Below, one piece after another: positions 53,265-61,233 of a DNA stretch of 64,000 nt (position 1 is its first letter; each line of letters opens with the position of its first letter). A program made the position numbers and the translations under genes. The stretch is from a bacterium (GTDB taxonomy: Bacteria; Actinomycetota; Acidimicrobiia; Spongiisociales; ZC4RG35): positions 1-64,000 of the forward strand of contig JAPPFC010000031.1 of the NCBI GenBank assembly GCA_028824015.1. Direction: 5' to 3'. Under the pieces are notes generated by a model. That model was not told where the DNA came from, did no database searches, and saw only the letters and a program-made list of their open reading frames with translations.

Positions 53265-53924
53265 TCAGGAGGGTTTCTCCGCCTCCGCTTCCTTCCTGGT
53301 GATCCAGGCCATGTTGACGGGAGCCAGATAGAGGCGGAAGAACTGGGCCATGTCCTCCAGGACCGAAGGCCGCAGCCCGGCCAGGGCCACTCCCCGTTCG
53401 GTGGCGCCAGAGAGGGTCATCAGCATCCGCTGGCCGGGAAGATGATCATGGGCCTTCTTGGCGTAGGCGTGGCCCTCTGCGTCGCCGCCTCCCGCCATCA
53501 TGATCCGCAGCGCCTTTTCCCCACCCTTCATGAACTCGACCGGCATGTCGGGAGGAGAGATGAGTATCTGCACGGGGGCGCCGGAAGCGGCGCCGGTGCC
53601 CACCGATCCCCTGGCGCTCTCACCACAGGTGACCAGCCCCAGGGGTCCCCAAAGGCGGGAGGCCTGGGCAACCATGACTCGGATGTCGCGGGCGACCGAT
53701 CCCGGGTCGGGTTCTCCGTCGGAGAGGCCGTGCCCGGACAGTTCCAGGCTGATCACCCGGAAGCCGGAAGCGGCGAGTCCGGCGGTGAGCGGACCCCACT
53801 GGTCCAGATCCGCACCGAAGTCGTGCACGAAGATCACCGGAGGTCCCGCAACCGGCCATTCCAAGCCTCGCAGCCTCACCCCCTCGGACCCCACAACCTC
53901 GACCGGGACGGGAGTCTCGCTCAC
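53265..53924 (-). CDS. Alpha/beta hydrolase-like protein with altered nucleophile elbow
   Basis: 219 residues from GTG 53924, whose start overlaps the ATPase stop as GTGA. Oxyanion motif VIFVHDFGADLDQWGPLTAGLAASGFRVISLELSGHGLSDG is clear. The expected nucleophile elbow G-x-S-x-G is replaced by CGESARGSVG, where the Gly is displaced, so activity is uncertain. The last part is ALAGLRPSVLEDMAQFFRLYLAPVNMA. Being the last gene of the transporter operon, it may act on the imported substrate. Confidence 0.75.
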   Translation of the reverse strand: MSETPVPVEVVGSEGVRLRGLEWPVAGPPVIFVHDFGADLDQWGPLTAGLAASGFRVISLELSGHGLSDGEPDPGSVARDIRVMVAQASRLWGPLGLVTCGESARGSVGTGAASGAPVQILISPPDMPVEFMKGGEKALRIMMAGGGDAEGHAYAKKAHDHLPGQRMLMTLSGATERGVALAGLRPSVLEDMAQFFRLYLAPVNMAWITRKEAEAEKPS

Positions 53925-54901
53925 GCCGGAGTCAGGGGCTGGGGATTGAAACAACGCAGATGCCTCCCGTTCTCGGGGACAAGTTCGGGATGCTCCTCCC
54001 AGCAGCGCACCAGCGCCTGGGAGCAGCGGGGACTGAACGGACAACCGGGTGGGACGAACTGTGGCGGGGGAACCCGACCCGGGATGGTGTGCAGCGCGCC
54101 GCGCTGGTGACGGGTCTGGGGGACTGCCCGCAGGAGACCCTGGGTGTAGGGGTGCTGGGGATCGGAGAAGAGTTGGGTGACGGGGGCCTGTTCCACGATC
54201 TCGCCCGAGTACATCACGGCCACCCGGTCGGCAACCGCCGCCACCACCCCCAGGTCGTGGGTGATCAGGAGCATCGACATGCCCCGGCGGCGCTGCTGGC
54301 CCAGCAGCCGGTCGAGGATCTGGGCCTGCACGGTGACGTCCAGGGCGGTGGTGGGCTCATCGGCGATCAGGATGTCCGGATCGAGCATGAGGGCCATGGC
54401 GATCATCACCCGCTGGCGCATCCCTCCCGACAACTGGTGCGGGTACTGGCTCATGCGGGTCTCGGGGTCGGGCAACTCCACCTCCGCCAGCGCCTGGAGC
54501 GCCATGGCCTCGGCCTCCGAGCGGGAGACCGATCGATGGCGGCGGATCACCTCGGTGAGAAGGTGGCCGATGGAGAACATCGGGTCGAGGGAAGTGAGAG
54601 GGTCCTGGAAGATCATCGAGATGTCGTCGCCCCGCACCTCCCGCATCTCCCGCTCCGGGAGACTCACCAGGTCCCGGTCACCGAACAGGACATCCCCGCC
54701 GGCGATCCGGGCGGCCGGAGACGGGATCAGGCCCATCACCGAGAGGGCCGTCATGGTCTTGCCGCAACCCGACTCCCCTACCAAGCCCAGGATTTCATTG
54801 GGGTACATATCGAACGACACCCCCCTCACCACTTCGAACTCGATCCCCTCGGTGCGAATCACCGTGGTGAGTTCCCGTACGGAGAGAAGGGGTGCGGCCA
54901 T
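53921..54901 (-). CDS. Peptide/nickel-type ABC transporter ATP-binding protein (OppD/DppD type)
   Basis: 326 residues from ATG 54901, overlapping the permease stop by one base. Walker [21 protein letters not shown] (~41), signature LSGGMRQRVMIAMALMLDP (~157), Walker B ILIADEPTTALDVTVQAQI, His-loop LLITHDLGVV. C-terminal Opp/Dpp motif PPPQFVPPGCPFSPRC, with HRCxxP-like Cys set. It should power a permease pair with a second ATPase; that second ATPase is not in this operon. Confidence 0.93.
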   Translation of the reverse strand: MAAPLLSVRELTTVIRTEGIEFEVVRGVSFDMYPNEILGLVGESGCGKTMTALSVMGLIPSPAARIAGGDVLFGDRDLVSLPEREMREVRGDDISMIFQDPLTSLDPMFSIGHLLTEVIRRHRSVSRSEAEAMALQALAEVELPDPETRMSQYPHQLSGGMRQRVMIAMALMLDPDILIADEPTTALDVTVQAQILDRLLGQQRRRGMSMLLITHDLGVVAAVADRVAVMYSGEIVEQAPVTQLFSDPQHPYTQGLLRAVPQTRHQRGALHTIPGRVPPPQFVPPGCPFSPRCSQALVRCWEEHPELVPENGRHLRCFNPQPLTPA

Positions 54902-55818
54902 CAGGTCTTCCTGAGCCTCGGGTTGGCGGCCAGGTATCCGAGATCGGCCAGCCAGTTGCCCAGCACCACCATCACCACCAGCACCAACGAGAAGAACTGG
55001 GCCACCGGATAGTCCCGGCGCAGGACCGCGTTGACCAGCACCTGTCCAAGTCCCGGCCACCCGAAGATCACCTCCACTATCAGGGCATATCCCACGATCT
55101 GGCCGATCCGCAGCCCCGCCAGGGAGATGATCGGTATCAGGGCGTTGCGAAAGACGTGTTTGCCGATTACCCGCGTCTCGGAGAGACCACCCGCCCTCAG
55201 GGTGCGTACCCAGTCGGAGTCAAGATTCTCCAACATTGCGGACCGGGTCATCCGAACCGTGAGAGCCGTGCCTTCCGCAGCCAACACGATGGCGGGAAGA
55301 ATGAGCTGTCTGGGTTCGCAGCATCCGGCCGAGGGCAGCCAACCCAGCACGCTGGCGAAGAGCCAGATGCTCAGTAGGGCCAGCCAGAAATTGGGCACGG
55401 CCATGCCCGCCACCGACAGGCTCATAATGCCCTGATCCGTGAAGGTGTTGCGTCTCACCGAGGCCAGCATCCCCAGCGGCATCCCCACCACAAAGACCAG
55501 CAGGAAGGCAGCGGCGCCCAGGATGATGCTGTTCCGTCCGTGCTCGATCACCATCTTGGAAATCAGGGCGTTGTTGGTGAGGGAATTGCCCAGGTCCCCG
55601 CTGAGAAGCCTTCCCATGTAGGTGAAGTACTGCTGGTAGATAGGATCGTTGAGACCCAGGACCTCCCGGAGGGTCTCCCGGTCGGCCTCTGTGGCCGAGG
55701 CGGGCAACCGGGCGGCGGTGGCGTCTCCTCCCGAGAGCCGGATGGCGTAGAACACCGCCACCGAGGAGATCGCCAGGATCACCAGCATGTAGACGGTGCG
55801 GCCGGCCAGGTACCTCAT
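54901..55818 (-). CDS. Peptide/nickel-type ABC transporter permease (DppB/OppB type)
   Basis: 305 residues; six hydrophobic helices. N-terminal ...AISSVAVFYAIRLSGGDATAARLP and the DppB signature LNDPIYQQYFTYMGRLLSGDLGNSL (~50-80) are typical of this subunit. The EAA loop with the ATPase contact reads VRTLRAGGLSETRVIGKHVFRNALIPIISL. It overlaps the start of the next gene downstream and the stop of the other permease (ATGA). Confidence 0.93.
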   Translation of the reverse strand: MRYLAGRTVYMLVILAISSVAVFYAIRLSGGDATAARLPASATEADRETLREVLGLNDPIYQQYFTYMGRLLSGDLGNSLTNNALISKMVIEHGRNSIILGAAAFLLVFVVGMPLGMLASVRRNTFTDQGIMSLSVAGMAVPNFWLALLSIWLFASVLGWLPSAGCCEPRQLILPAIVLAAEGTALTVRMTRSAMLENLDSDWVRTLRAGGLSETRVIGKHVFRNALIPIISLAGLRIGQIVGYALIVEVIFGWPGLGQVLVNAVLRRDYPVAQFFSLVLVVMVVLGNWLADLGYLAANPRLRKT

Positions 55819-56753
55819 GACTCGAGACCCTTGGCCTCATGCCTCAGCCGGGGATCGAACACATCCCGCAGACCGTCTCCGATCAGGCTCACCGAAAGCA
55901 CCATCACCACCAGTGTCAATCCGGGGACCGTGGTCTCCCAATGGTTGAGCTGCAGGAAATTGCGTCCCTCCGCCACCATCTGCCCCAGGCTGGGCAGGGG
56001 AGGCTGGGCGCCCAGGCCGATGAAGGAGAGCGCCGCCTCGGCGATGATGGCCACCGCCACGTAGTAGGAGGCGAGGACCAGTGCAGGAGCGAGGATGTTG
56101 GGCAGCAGATGCTTGCGGATGATCCGCCAGTTGGAGAGCCCGCCCGCCCGGGCCGCCTCGATGAACTCCCGTTCCGACAGGGCCAGGACCTCACCGCGCA
56201 CCACCCGGGCGATGGCGGCCATGTTGACCAGACCCACCGCCAGGATCACCGACAGCAGACCTTCACCAAGGCCCCCGGCGAACAGCACGGCCACCAGGAT
56301 CAGGGGAAAACCCCAGATGAAGTCCATCACTCCACTGAGGGAACGGTCGGTCCAGCCTCCCCTGAAGCCCGATATCGTCCCGATCGCCAAGCCGGCCAAC
56401 AGGGCCAACCCGGTCACTCCCACCGCCACGGCCAAACTCACCCGGATGGCGACGAACAGCCTGGTGGCGGTGTCGCGGCCCAGATGGTCGGTGCCCAACA
56501 GTGCGTCCTCGCTGAAGGGGACGGCATGGATGTTGGAGAAGTTGATGAGTTCGTAGTCGCCGCCCACAATGACGGGACCGAGAACCCCGGCACCCACCAC
56601 CAGCACCCCGAGAATCACCCCGGAAAGCAGCAGACGGTTGCGAACCAGGTTCCGCATCCCCCGCCGGAACGCCGAGATGTGCTGGCTCTCTTCGAAATCC
56701 AAGAGCCGCCGGTCCCAGTCGGCGAGATAGGACTCGGGAGTCGAGGCAGTCAT
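55815..56753 (-). CDS. Peptide/nickel-type ABC transporter permease (DppC/OppC type)
   Basis: 312 residues; N-terminal cytoplasmic region ('FEESQHISAFRRGMRNLVRNRLLLSGVI') followed by six helices. The periplasmic segment after helix 1 has HAVPFSEDALLGTDHLGRDTATRLFVAIRVSLAVA, the DppC signature, and the EAA loop is REFIEAARAGGLSNWRIIRKHLLPNILAPALVLAS. Stop overlaps the DppB start by four bases (ATGA). It sits about 100 nt downstream of the substrate-binding gene, with a strong hairpin between. Confidence 0.94.
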   Translation of the reverse strand: MTASTPESYLADWDRRLLDFEESQHISAFRRGMRNLVRNRLLLSGVILGVLVVGAGVLGPVIVGGDYELINFSNIHAVPFSEDALLGTDHLGRDTATRLFVAIRVSLAVAVGVTGLALLAGLAIGTISGFRGGWTDRSLSGVMDFIWGFPLILVAVLFAGGLGEGLLSVILAVGLVNMAAIARVVRGEVLALSEREFIEAARAGGLSNWRIIRKHLLPNILAPALVLASYYVAVAIIAEAALSFIGLGAQPPLPSLGQMVAEGRNFLQLNHWETTVPGLTLVVMVLSVSLIGDGLRDVFDPRLRHEAKGLES

Positions 56754-56799
56754 TACCGGGTCAGTGTAAGAGGTGACGCCGCAGCGACGCGTCTAGCAA

Positions 56800-56838
56800 G
56801 AGAATCCCCGCCCCCGACGGAGGGGCGGGGAGTTTCTC
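56800..56838 (-). terminator. Strong stem-loop between substrate-binding and permease genes
   Basis: CCCCGCCCC (56806-56814) and GGGGCGGGG (56822-56830) form a perfect 9-bp stem with a 7-nt loop, extended by GAGAA (56800-56804) pairing TTCTC (56834-56838) after a short bulge. On the transcribed (minus) strand no U-run follows, so I read it as an mRNA-stabilising or partial-attenuator stem that would give more binding protein than permease. Confidence 0.6.
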
Positions 56839-56856
56839 TCTCGATCGTATCGGTCT

Positions 56857-58635
56857 CTAGGCCTCGATCCAGGTGTCGTTGTAGTAGGGATAGAGCAGCC
56901 ACACGTGCGGCGACCAGCCATGCACCCGATTGTTCTTCACGAACGTGGAGTTCTGGTTGATGAAGGACATGTTCGGAAGCGTCTCGGCCCAGGCGATCTG
57001 GAAGTCGGACTGAGCCTTGGCGGCCGCCTCCTCCGTCCCGGCGGACTGCCAGTCGGCGATCGCCTGGTCGATGCGAGGCTCGTTGGCGTGGGACCAGTTG
57101 GGCACCGGGATGGTGAAGCTGGCGCAGAACAGGGTCAGCACGTCGATCGGGATGGGCCACAGCCACATGAACAGACCGGCGGGCACCTCCGGGCCTCCGG
57201 CCCTCTCGAACCACACCGCCCGGTCGACCACGTTCACATCCGCCTGCGCGCCCACCTGTGAGAACTGGGCGGCGGCGGCGGTGGCAATGGCGGTCTGCAG
57301 GGACTCGTTCTCCACCATGAACTCGAACTGGAGCGGCACGCCGTCGCGCTCTCTCACTCCATCCGAGCCCATCGACCAGCCGGCCGCGTCCAACAACCGG
57401 TTGGCCTCGGCCACGTCGTAGTTGTTGTACTGCTCCACCGCCGGGTCGTAGTAGCGGTCGGTGGTCGGGAAGGGCCCGTAAGTGGCGGCGCCGTTGCCGA
57501 ACAGCAGCGCCTGCACCATGCCTTCCCGGTCCACGGCGTGGGAGAGGCCCCGGCGGGTCTCCACGTCGCCGAAAAGCTCCGGGTAGTTCTCCCGGTTCAT
57601 GAACATGAAGTAGCCGGACCACTCTGCGTGCTGGTAAACGGTCAGGTCCGGGTTCCCCTGCAACCGGGCCAGGTCCTGGTGGGCGGGGTTCAACAGCGTG
57701 TCGATGTCCCCGTTCTCCAACTGGGTGGCGCGCTGGCCGGCCTCGGTTATCACCGTCCAGCGGATGGCGTCGAGGTGAGCGGTCCCCTTGTTCTCGAAGT
57801 AAGGGACGTTGGAGCCCGGGTAGTCATCCCAGCGCTCGACATAGGAGTGGCTGCCGGGCACCCACTCGGTGTGCTTGAACGGACCCGTGGCGTCAACGAT
57901 CTCCGTGCCGTAAACCGAGGCGACCACGCCCTCGCCGGCCAGACCGGTCTCGTCGTCGTAACTGCCCACTTCCTTCCAGGTGTTTATGTTGGCGATCCGC
58001 CAGTAGCCGGTGGCGAGCGGCCCGAGGGTGCCCACCCAGGCGTTGTTCATCTTGGCCACCACCTGGTCGCCGTCCACCTCGTAGTGGCTGATCGGCGAGG
58101 CCAGGCTGGCGATGAAGCTGAACTTCTGGATGCGATAGAACTCGGCCACGTCGGCGGCGGTGATGGTGCCGCCCGAATGGGACTGGCGGTCCTCCACCGT
58201 GAACCGGTACTCGAGGCCGTCGCCGGAGACACTGAAGTCCGTGCAGTACTGGGGCACGAAGTCACCGTCGGGGGAAACCGTCACGATCGCTTCGTAGATG
58301 GCGAAGAAGGCCGGGTCATACCAGTTGGTGGTGATCGGGTCATGCTTGGAGACGTCACGGTTGTAGCCCTCGCGCAACGTGCCGCCCCGAGTCGGGCCCA
58401 TCTCCTCGGGAGCCGCGGTGGTGGTGGGCGCCGCAGTGGTGGTGGGCGCCGCGGTGGTGGTGGGCGCCGCAGTGGTGGCGGCGGGTTCATCTTCCCCGCA
58501 GGCGGCCAGGAGCGCGGCGGCGGCCGTGGCCCCTACCCCGGCTGCTCCCACCTTCTTCAGGAATTGGCGGCGGCTCAGCTTCTTCTGCTGGTACTCCTCC
58601 AGGATGCTCTGAATCTCATGGTTTTTTTCACTCAT
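56857..58635 (-). CDS. Extracellular solute-binding protein, family 5 (peptide/nickel type), Tat lipoprotein
   Basis: 592 residues from ATG 58635, with GGAGTGC upstream. N-terminus is charged (EYQQKKLSRRQFLKK) with a twin-Arg motif RRQFLKK, a hydrophobic h-region VGAAGVGATAAAALLAACGED and a lipobox Cys in LAAC, so export by Tat and lipid attachment are likely. An Ala/Thr-Pro linker with a near-perfect six-residue repeat follows (~50-75). The rest matches SBP family 5: LREGYNRDVSKHDPITTNWYDPAFFAIYEAIVTVSPDGDFVPQYCTDFSVSGDGLEYRFTVEDRQ and LSHAVDREGMVQALLFGNGAATYGPFPTTDRYYDPAVEQYNNYDVAEANRLLDAAGW. Ligand unknown. Confidence 0.92.
   Translation of the reverse strand: MSEKNHEIQSILEEYQQKKLSRRQFLKKVGAAGVGATAAAALLAACGEDEPAATTAAPTTTAAPTTTAAPTTTAAPEEMGPTRGGTLREGYNRDVSKHDPITTNWYDPAFFAIYEAIVTVSPDGDFVPQYCTDFSVSGDGLEYRFTVEDRQSHSGGTITAADVAEFYRIQKFSFIASLASPISHYEVDGDQVVAKMNNAWVGTLGPLATGYWRIANINTWKEVGSYDDETGLAGEGVVASVYGTEIVDATGPFKHTEWVPGSHSYVERWDDYPGSNVPYFENKGTAHLDAIRWTVITEAGQRATQLENGDIDTLLNPAHQDLARLQGNPDLTVYQHAEWSGYFMFMNRENYPELFGDVETRRGLSHAVDREGMVQALLFGNGAATYGPFPTTDRYYDPAVEQYNNYDVAEANRLLDAAGWSMGSDGVRERDGVPLQFEFMVENESLQTAIATAAAAQFSQVGAQADVNVVDRAVWFERAGGPEVPAGLFMWLWPIPIDVLTLFCASFTIPVPNWSHANEPRIDQAIADWQSAGTEEAAAKAQSDFQIAWAETLPNMSFINQNSTFVKNNRVHGWSPHVWLLYPYYNDTWIEA
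58413..58478. repeat. 18-bp tandem repeat in the lipoprotein linker
   Basis: About three and a half copies of an 18-bp unit (GTGGTGGTGGGCGCCGCA) with A/G alternation in the last codon encode the Thr-Thr-Thr-Ala-Ala-Pro-type linker after the lipid-anchored Cys. The repeat can change copy number by slippage, which would alter the linker length without changing the frame. Confidence 0.75.
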
Positions 58636-58914
58636 AGCTTCGCACTCCTTGATAGCTCTTTATTACCCGGGTTGGGCGCACTGGGCGGGCAACCCCACCG
58701 GGACGACCTTGCGTTTTCAGAATAGTGATCCCGCCCGACGGATCTGGTTGCTCACATGGTAACCGCTGCGATGGGAGCCTGCGGATCAGGACAGTCTTTT
58801 GTGTTGTCGGGTGTCATCCGAAGCCTCTTCCAATGGGATCCGCCCAAGCTGCACGGGTCCGGTCCGCGCCTGCTCCGATATCATTTGACAAGACAACCCA
58901 GGAGCTGAACCCGA

Positions 58915-59721
58915 ATGTGCACTACAGGCGCTCTACGAACCGAAACCGGGTACTTGTTGTTCAAGAACAAGGACTTCGGACGGGCCCGCTTCGAGGATCG
59001 CCTGGTGATCGAGGAGGACGTGTTCGGCATAGCCGGCGTCGAGACCTGGGCGGGAACCGATCCCGACCTCGACCGGTTCTCGGGATTCTCGCTGGGCGCC
59101 AACCGCCACGGTTTGCTGTGCTGTGACTCCAACGTGCGCACCGTTCCCGGCCTGAACTACGACCGGCTGACCGAGATCGCCCTCCGAGAGGGCATCGATG
59201 TCCGCAGCGGGGTGGCGGCGGTGGAACGGGCGATGAGCCGGGAACCGTACGTCTGGGCGAACCTGGTGCTGATCGACCGAGCCGACCTGGCCACAGTGGA
59301 GGTGCGGGGACAACAGATCAAGGCCACCTTCCACCCCACCAACCGGGTCGCCCGCTCCAACCACCACGTTGAGTTGGGCGCCACCCGCCAAGACGACGAC
59401 ACGGTCACCTCCGGTCCCCGGCTGCGAGCGGCGACCCGCCGTCTCCGCCACGCCCGGCAACTCTCGGACATCTTCGAACTGCAGGAGTCCCATGATCAGG
59501 GCGATTCGGGCATCTGTAACCATTCCTCATACGACACCGTCTATTCATATGTATTCGAGATCCGCGGCGGGTCCATCCATCTCTACGTGACCCAGGGAAA
59601 GCCCTGCCGGAATCCGGAGAGGAAGGATCTTCGCCTGCCCCTGGGAGCCGACTGGAGCCCCGAGGCGGTGGAGGAGCTACGGAGGTCCTACCCGTCCAGC
59701 CGCGTCCCCGTCGCGGTCTGA
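58915..59721 (+). CDS. C45-type (acyl-CoA:6-APA acyltransferase-like) N-terminal nucleophile hydrolase
   Basis: 268 residues from ATG 58915. The second residue is Cys (MCTTGAL), the position of the N-terminal nucleophile once Met is removed, and it is followed by the RxxxGYLLFKNKDFGR motif typical of this fold. FSLGANRHGLLCCDSNV and TVYSYVFEIRGGSIHLYVTQGKPC are other family blocks. Possible activities are amide hydrolysis or acyl transfer to an amine. No export signal seen. Monocistronic; 58 nt from the convergent nuoN end. Confidence 0.75.
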   Translation: MCTTGALRTETGYLLFKNKDFGRARFEDRLVIEEDVFGIAGVETWAGTDPDLDRFSGFSLGANRHGLLCCDSNVRTVPGLNYDRLTEIALREGIDVRSGVAAVERAMSREPYVWANLVLIDRADLATVEVRGQQIKATFHPTNRVARSNHHVELGATRQDDDTVTSGPRLRAATRRLRHARQLSDIFELQESHDQGDSGICNHSSYDTVYSYVFEIRGGSIHLYVTQGKPCRNPERKDLRLPLGADWSPEAVEELRRSYPSSRVPVAV

Positions 59722-59778
59722 TCCCGGCGCCATCCGGTCGACCGGGGGCACACCGTCAAGCGACGTTACGAACCCCTC

Positions 59779-61233
59779 TCACAGGTAGATGGCCGTCTCG
59801 ACCAGCCTGAGCAGGGGCTGGGGGAACACCCCCAGCACCACCGTGACCGCGGTCGCCGCTCCCAGGGCCCAGGAGGTGGGCCGGTCACAGAGCACCGGGT
59901 CATCGCCGACGGGAGACTGCATGTACATGATCACGATCACCCGCAGATAGAGGTAGATCGCCATCGCCGAGGCCACCACGGCCACCACCACCAGCCACTC
60001 CAGGTCTCCCCTCCACGCCCAGAGAAAGACACCCAGCTTGGCCACGAACCCGGTGGTGAGAGGAAGTCCCGCCATCCCCAGAAGAGCGACCGACAGGACC
60101 AGGGCCAGGAAGGGCGAGCGGCGGTAGAGGCCCCGGTAGTCGGAGAGATCCGACCCCGAGGAGGCCGCTCCCCCGACCACGGAGATCACCGAGAAGGCCG
60201 CCACCAACTGCACGGTGTACACCGCCAGGTAGAACCAGACCGAGGATGACCCCTCCACCCCCGAGGCGAGGCCGGTGAGGATGAAACCGGCGTGAGCCAC
60301 CCCCGAGTAGGCCAGCAGGCGACGGATGTCCGAAGAGATGATGGCCATCAGCGCTCCGACGACCATCGAGAGCGCCGCAATCCCCGCCACGATCGGCGCC
60401 CAGTCCGGTCGGAAGTTCTCGAAGCCGGACAGCAGCACCCTGGCCAGAGCCGCGAACCCGCCCACCTTGGCCACCGCGGCCATGTATCCCACGATCCCCG
60501 CCGGGGCCCCCTGGTAGACGTCCGGCGCCCACACATGGAAGGGAGCAGCCGCCACCTTGAAGGAGAGCCCGGCCGTCAAGAGGCCGATTCCCACCAGGAG
60601 GACCGCCGGGGAAAGCAACAGGTTGCGGGCAAAGAACTCTCCGATCCCCAGGAGGTCCAGCGAGCCCGTCCCGGCGAACACCAGGGCCGCTCCGTAGATG
60701 AAGACCGCCGACGCCACCGCCCCCAGCAGCAGGTACTTGAGCGCCGCCTCGTCGGAACGCACCCCGTCGCCGGCGATGCCGGCCAGGATGTAGAGGGAGA
60801 TCGATCCCATCTCGAGCCCCAGGAACATCATCACCAGGTTCTGTGAAGCCGCCATGAGGATGAAGCCGGCTGCCGCCAGGAGCACCAGCGCCAATCCCTC
60901 GGCGGCCCTGTTCCCCAGGTGGGCGAAGAGGCTGCGTGCGGCCGCCATGGCCTGGATCGTGACCCCCAGGACCACCAGGCGGGCCAGCGCGGCGGAACGA
61001 TCGAAGAGGAGCATCCCTCCGAAGATCGGCTCTCCCTCGGGGGTGGCGGCGATCCACTGCCAGACGCCCAGCGCCAGGGCGACCGCAAGGATCACCAGGG
61101 ACATCACCCACAGGACCTTCACTCCCGGCTTTCTCTGAACGTCCAGCAGGAGAAGGGCCACCGCCCCGAACACCAGCACCAACTCCGGCGCCAGAGCCGA
61201 CCACGCTATCTCGGGAAAGGCTTCGGGGATCAC
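59779..61233 (-). CDS. nuoN: NADH-quinone oxidoreductase subunit N
   Basis: 484 residues, about fourteen hydrophobic helices. Antiporter-like signature: LGLEMGSISLYILAGIAGDGVRSDEAALKYLLLGAVASAVFIYGAALVFAGTGS (~140-190), then KVAAAPFHVWAPDVYQGAPAGIVGYMAAVAKVGGFAALARVLL with the conserved Lys/His residues, and RLLAYSGVAHAGFILTGLASG (~300). It ends GVFPQPLLRLVETAIYL. The start overlaps the nuoM stop by four bases (ATGA). Last gene of this nuo segment; no gene follows on the strand before the C45-family gene. Confidence 0.93.
   Translation of the reverse strand: MIPEAFPEIAWSALAPELVLVFGAVALLLLDVQRKPGVKVLWVMSLVILAVALALGVWQWIAATPEGEPIFGGMLLFDRSAALARLVVLGVTIQAMAAARSLFAHLGNRAAEGLALVLLAAAGFILMAASQNLVMMFLGLEMGSISLYILAGIAGDGVRSDEAALKYLLLGAVASAVFIYGAALVFAGTGSLDLLGIGEFFARNLLLSPAVLLVGIGLLTAGLSFKVAAAPFHVWAPDVYQGAPAGIVGYMAAVAKVGGFAALARVLLSGFENFRPDWAPIVAGIAALSMVVGALMAIISSDIRRLLAYSGVAHAGFILTGLASGVEGSSSVWFYLAVYTVQLVAAFSVISVVGGAASSGSDLSDYRGLYRRSPFLALVLSVALLGMAGLPLTTGFVAKLGVFLWAWRGDLEWLVVVAVVASAMAIYLYLRVIVIMYMQSPVGDDPVLCDRPTSWALGAATAVTVVLGVFPQPLLRLVETAIYL

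Noticed and set aside
58413-58478. Tandem repeat as a CRISPR-like array
   Set aside because: The units are 18 bp with no spacers and sit in frame within the lipoprotein linker.
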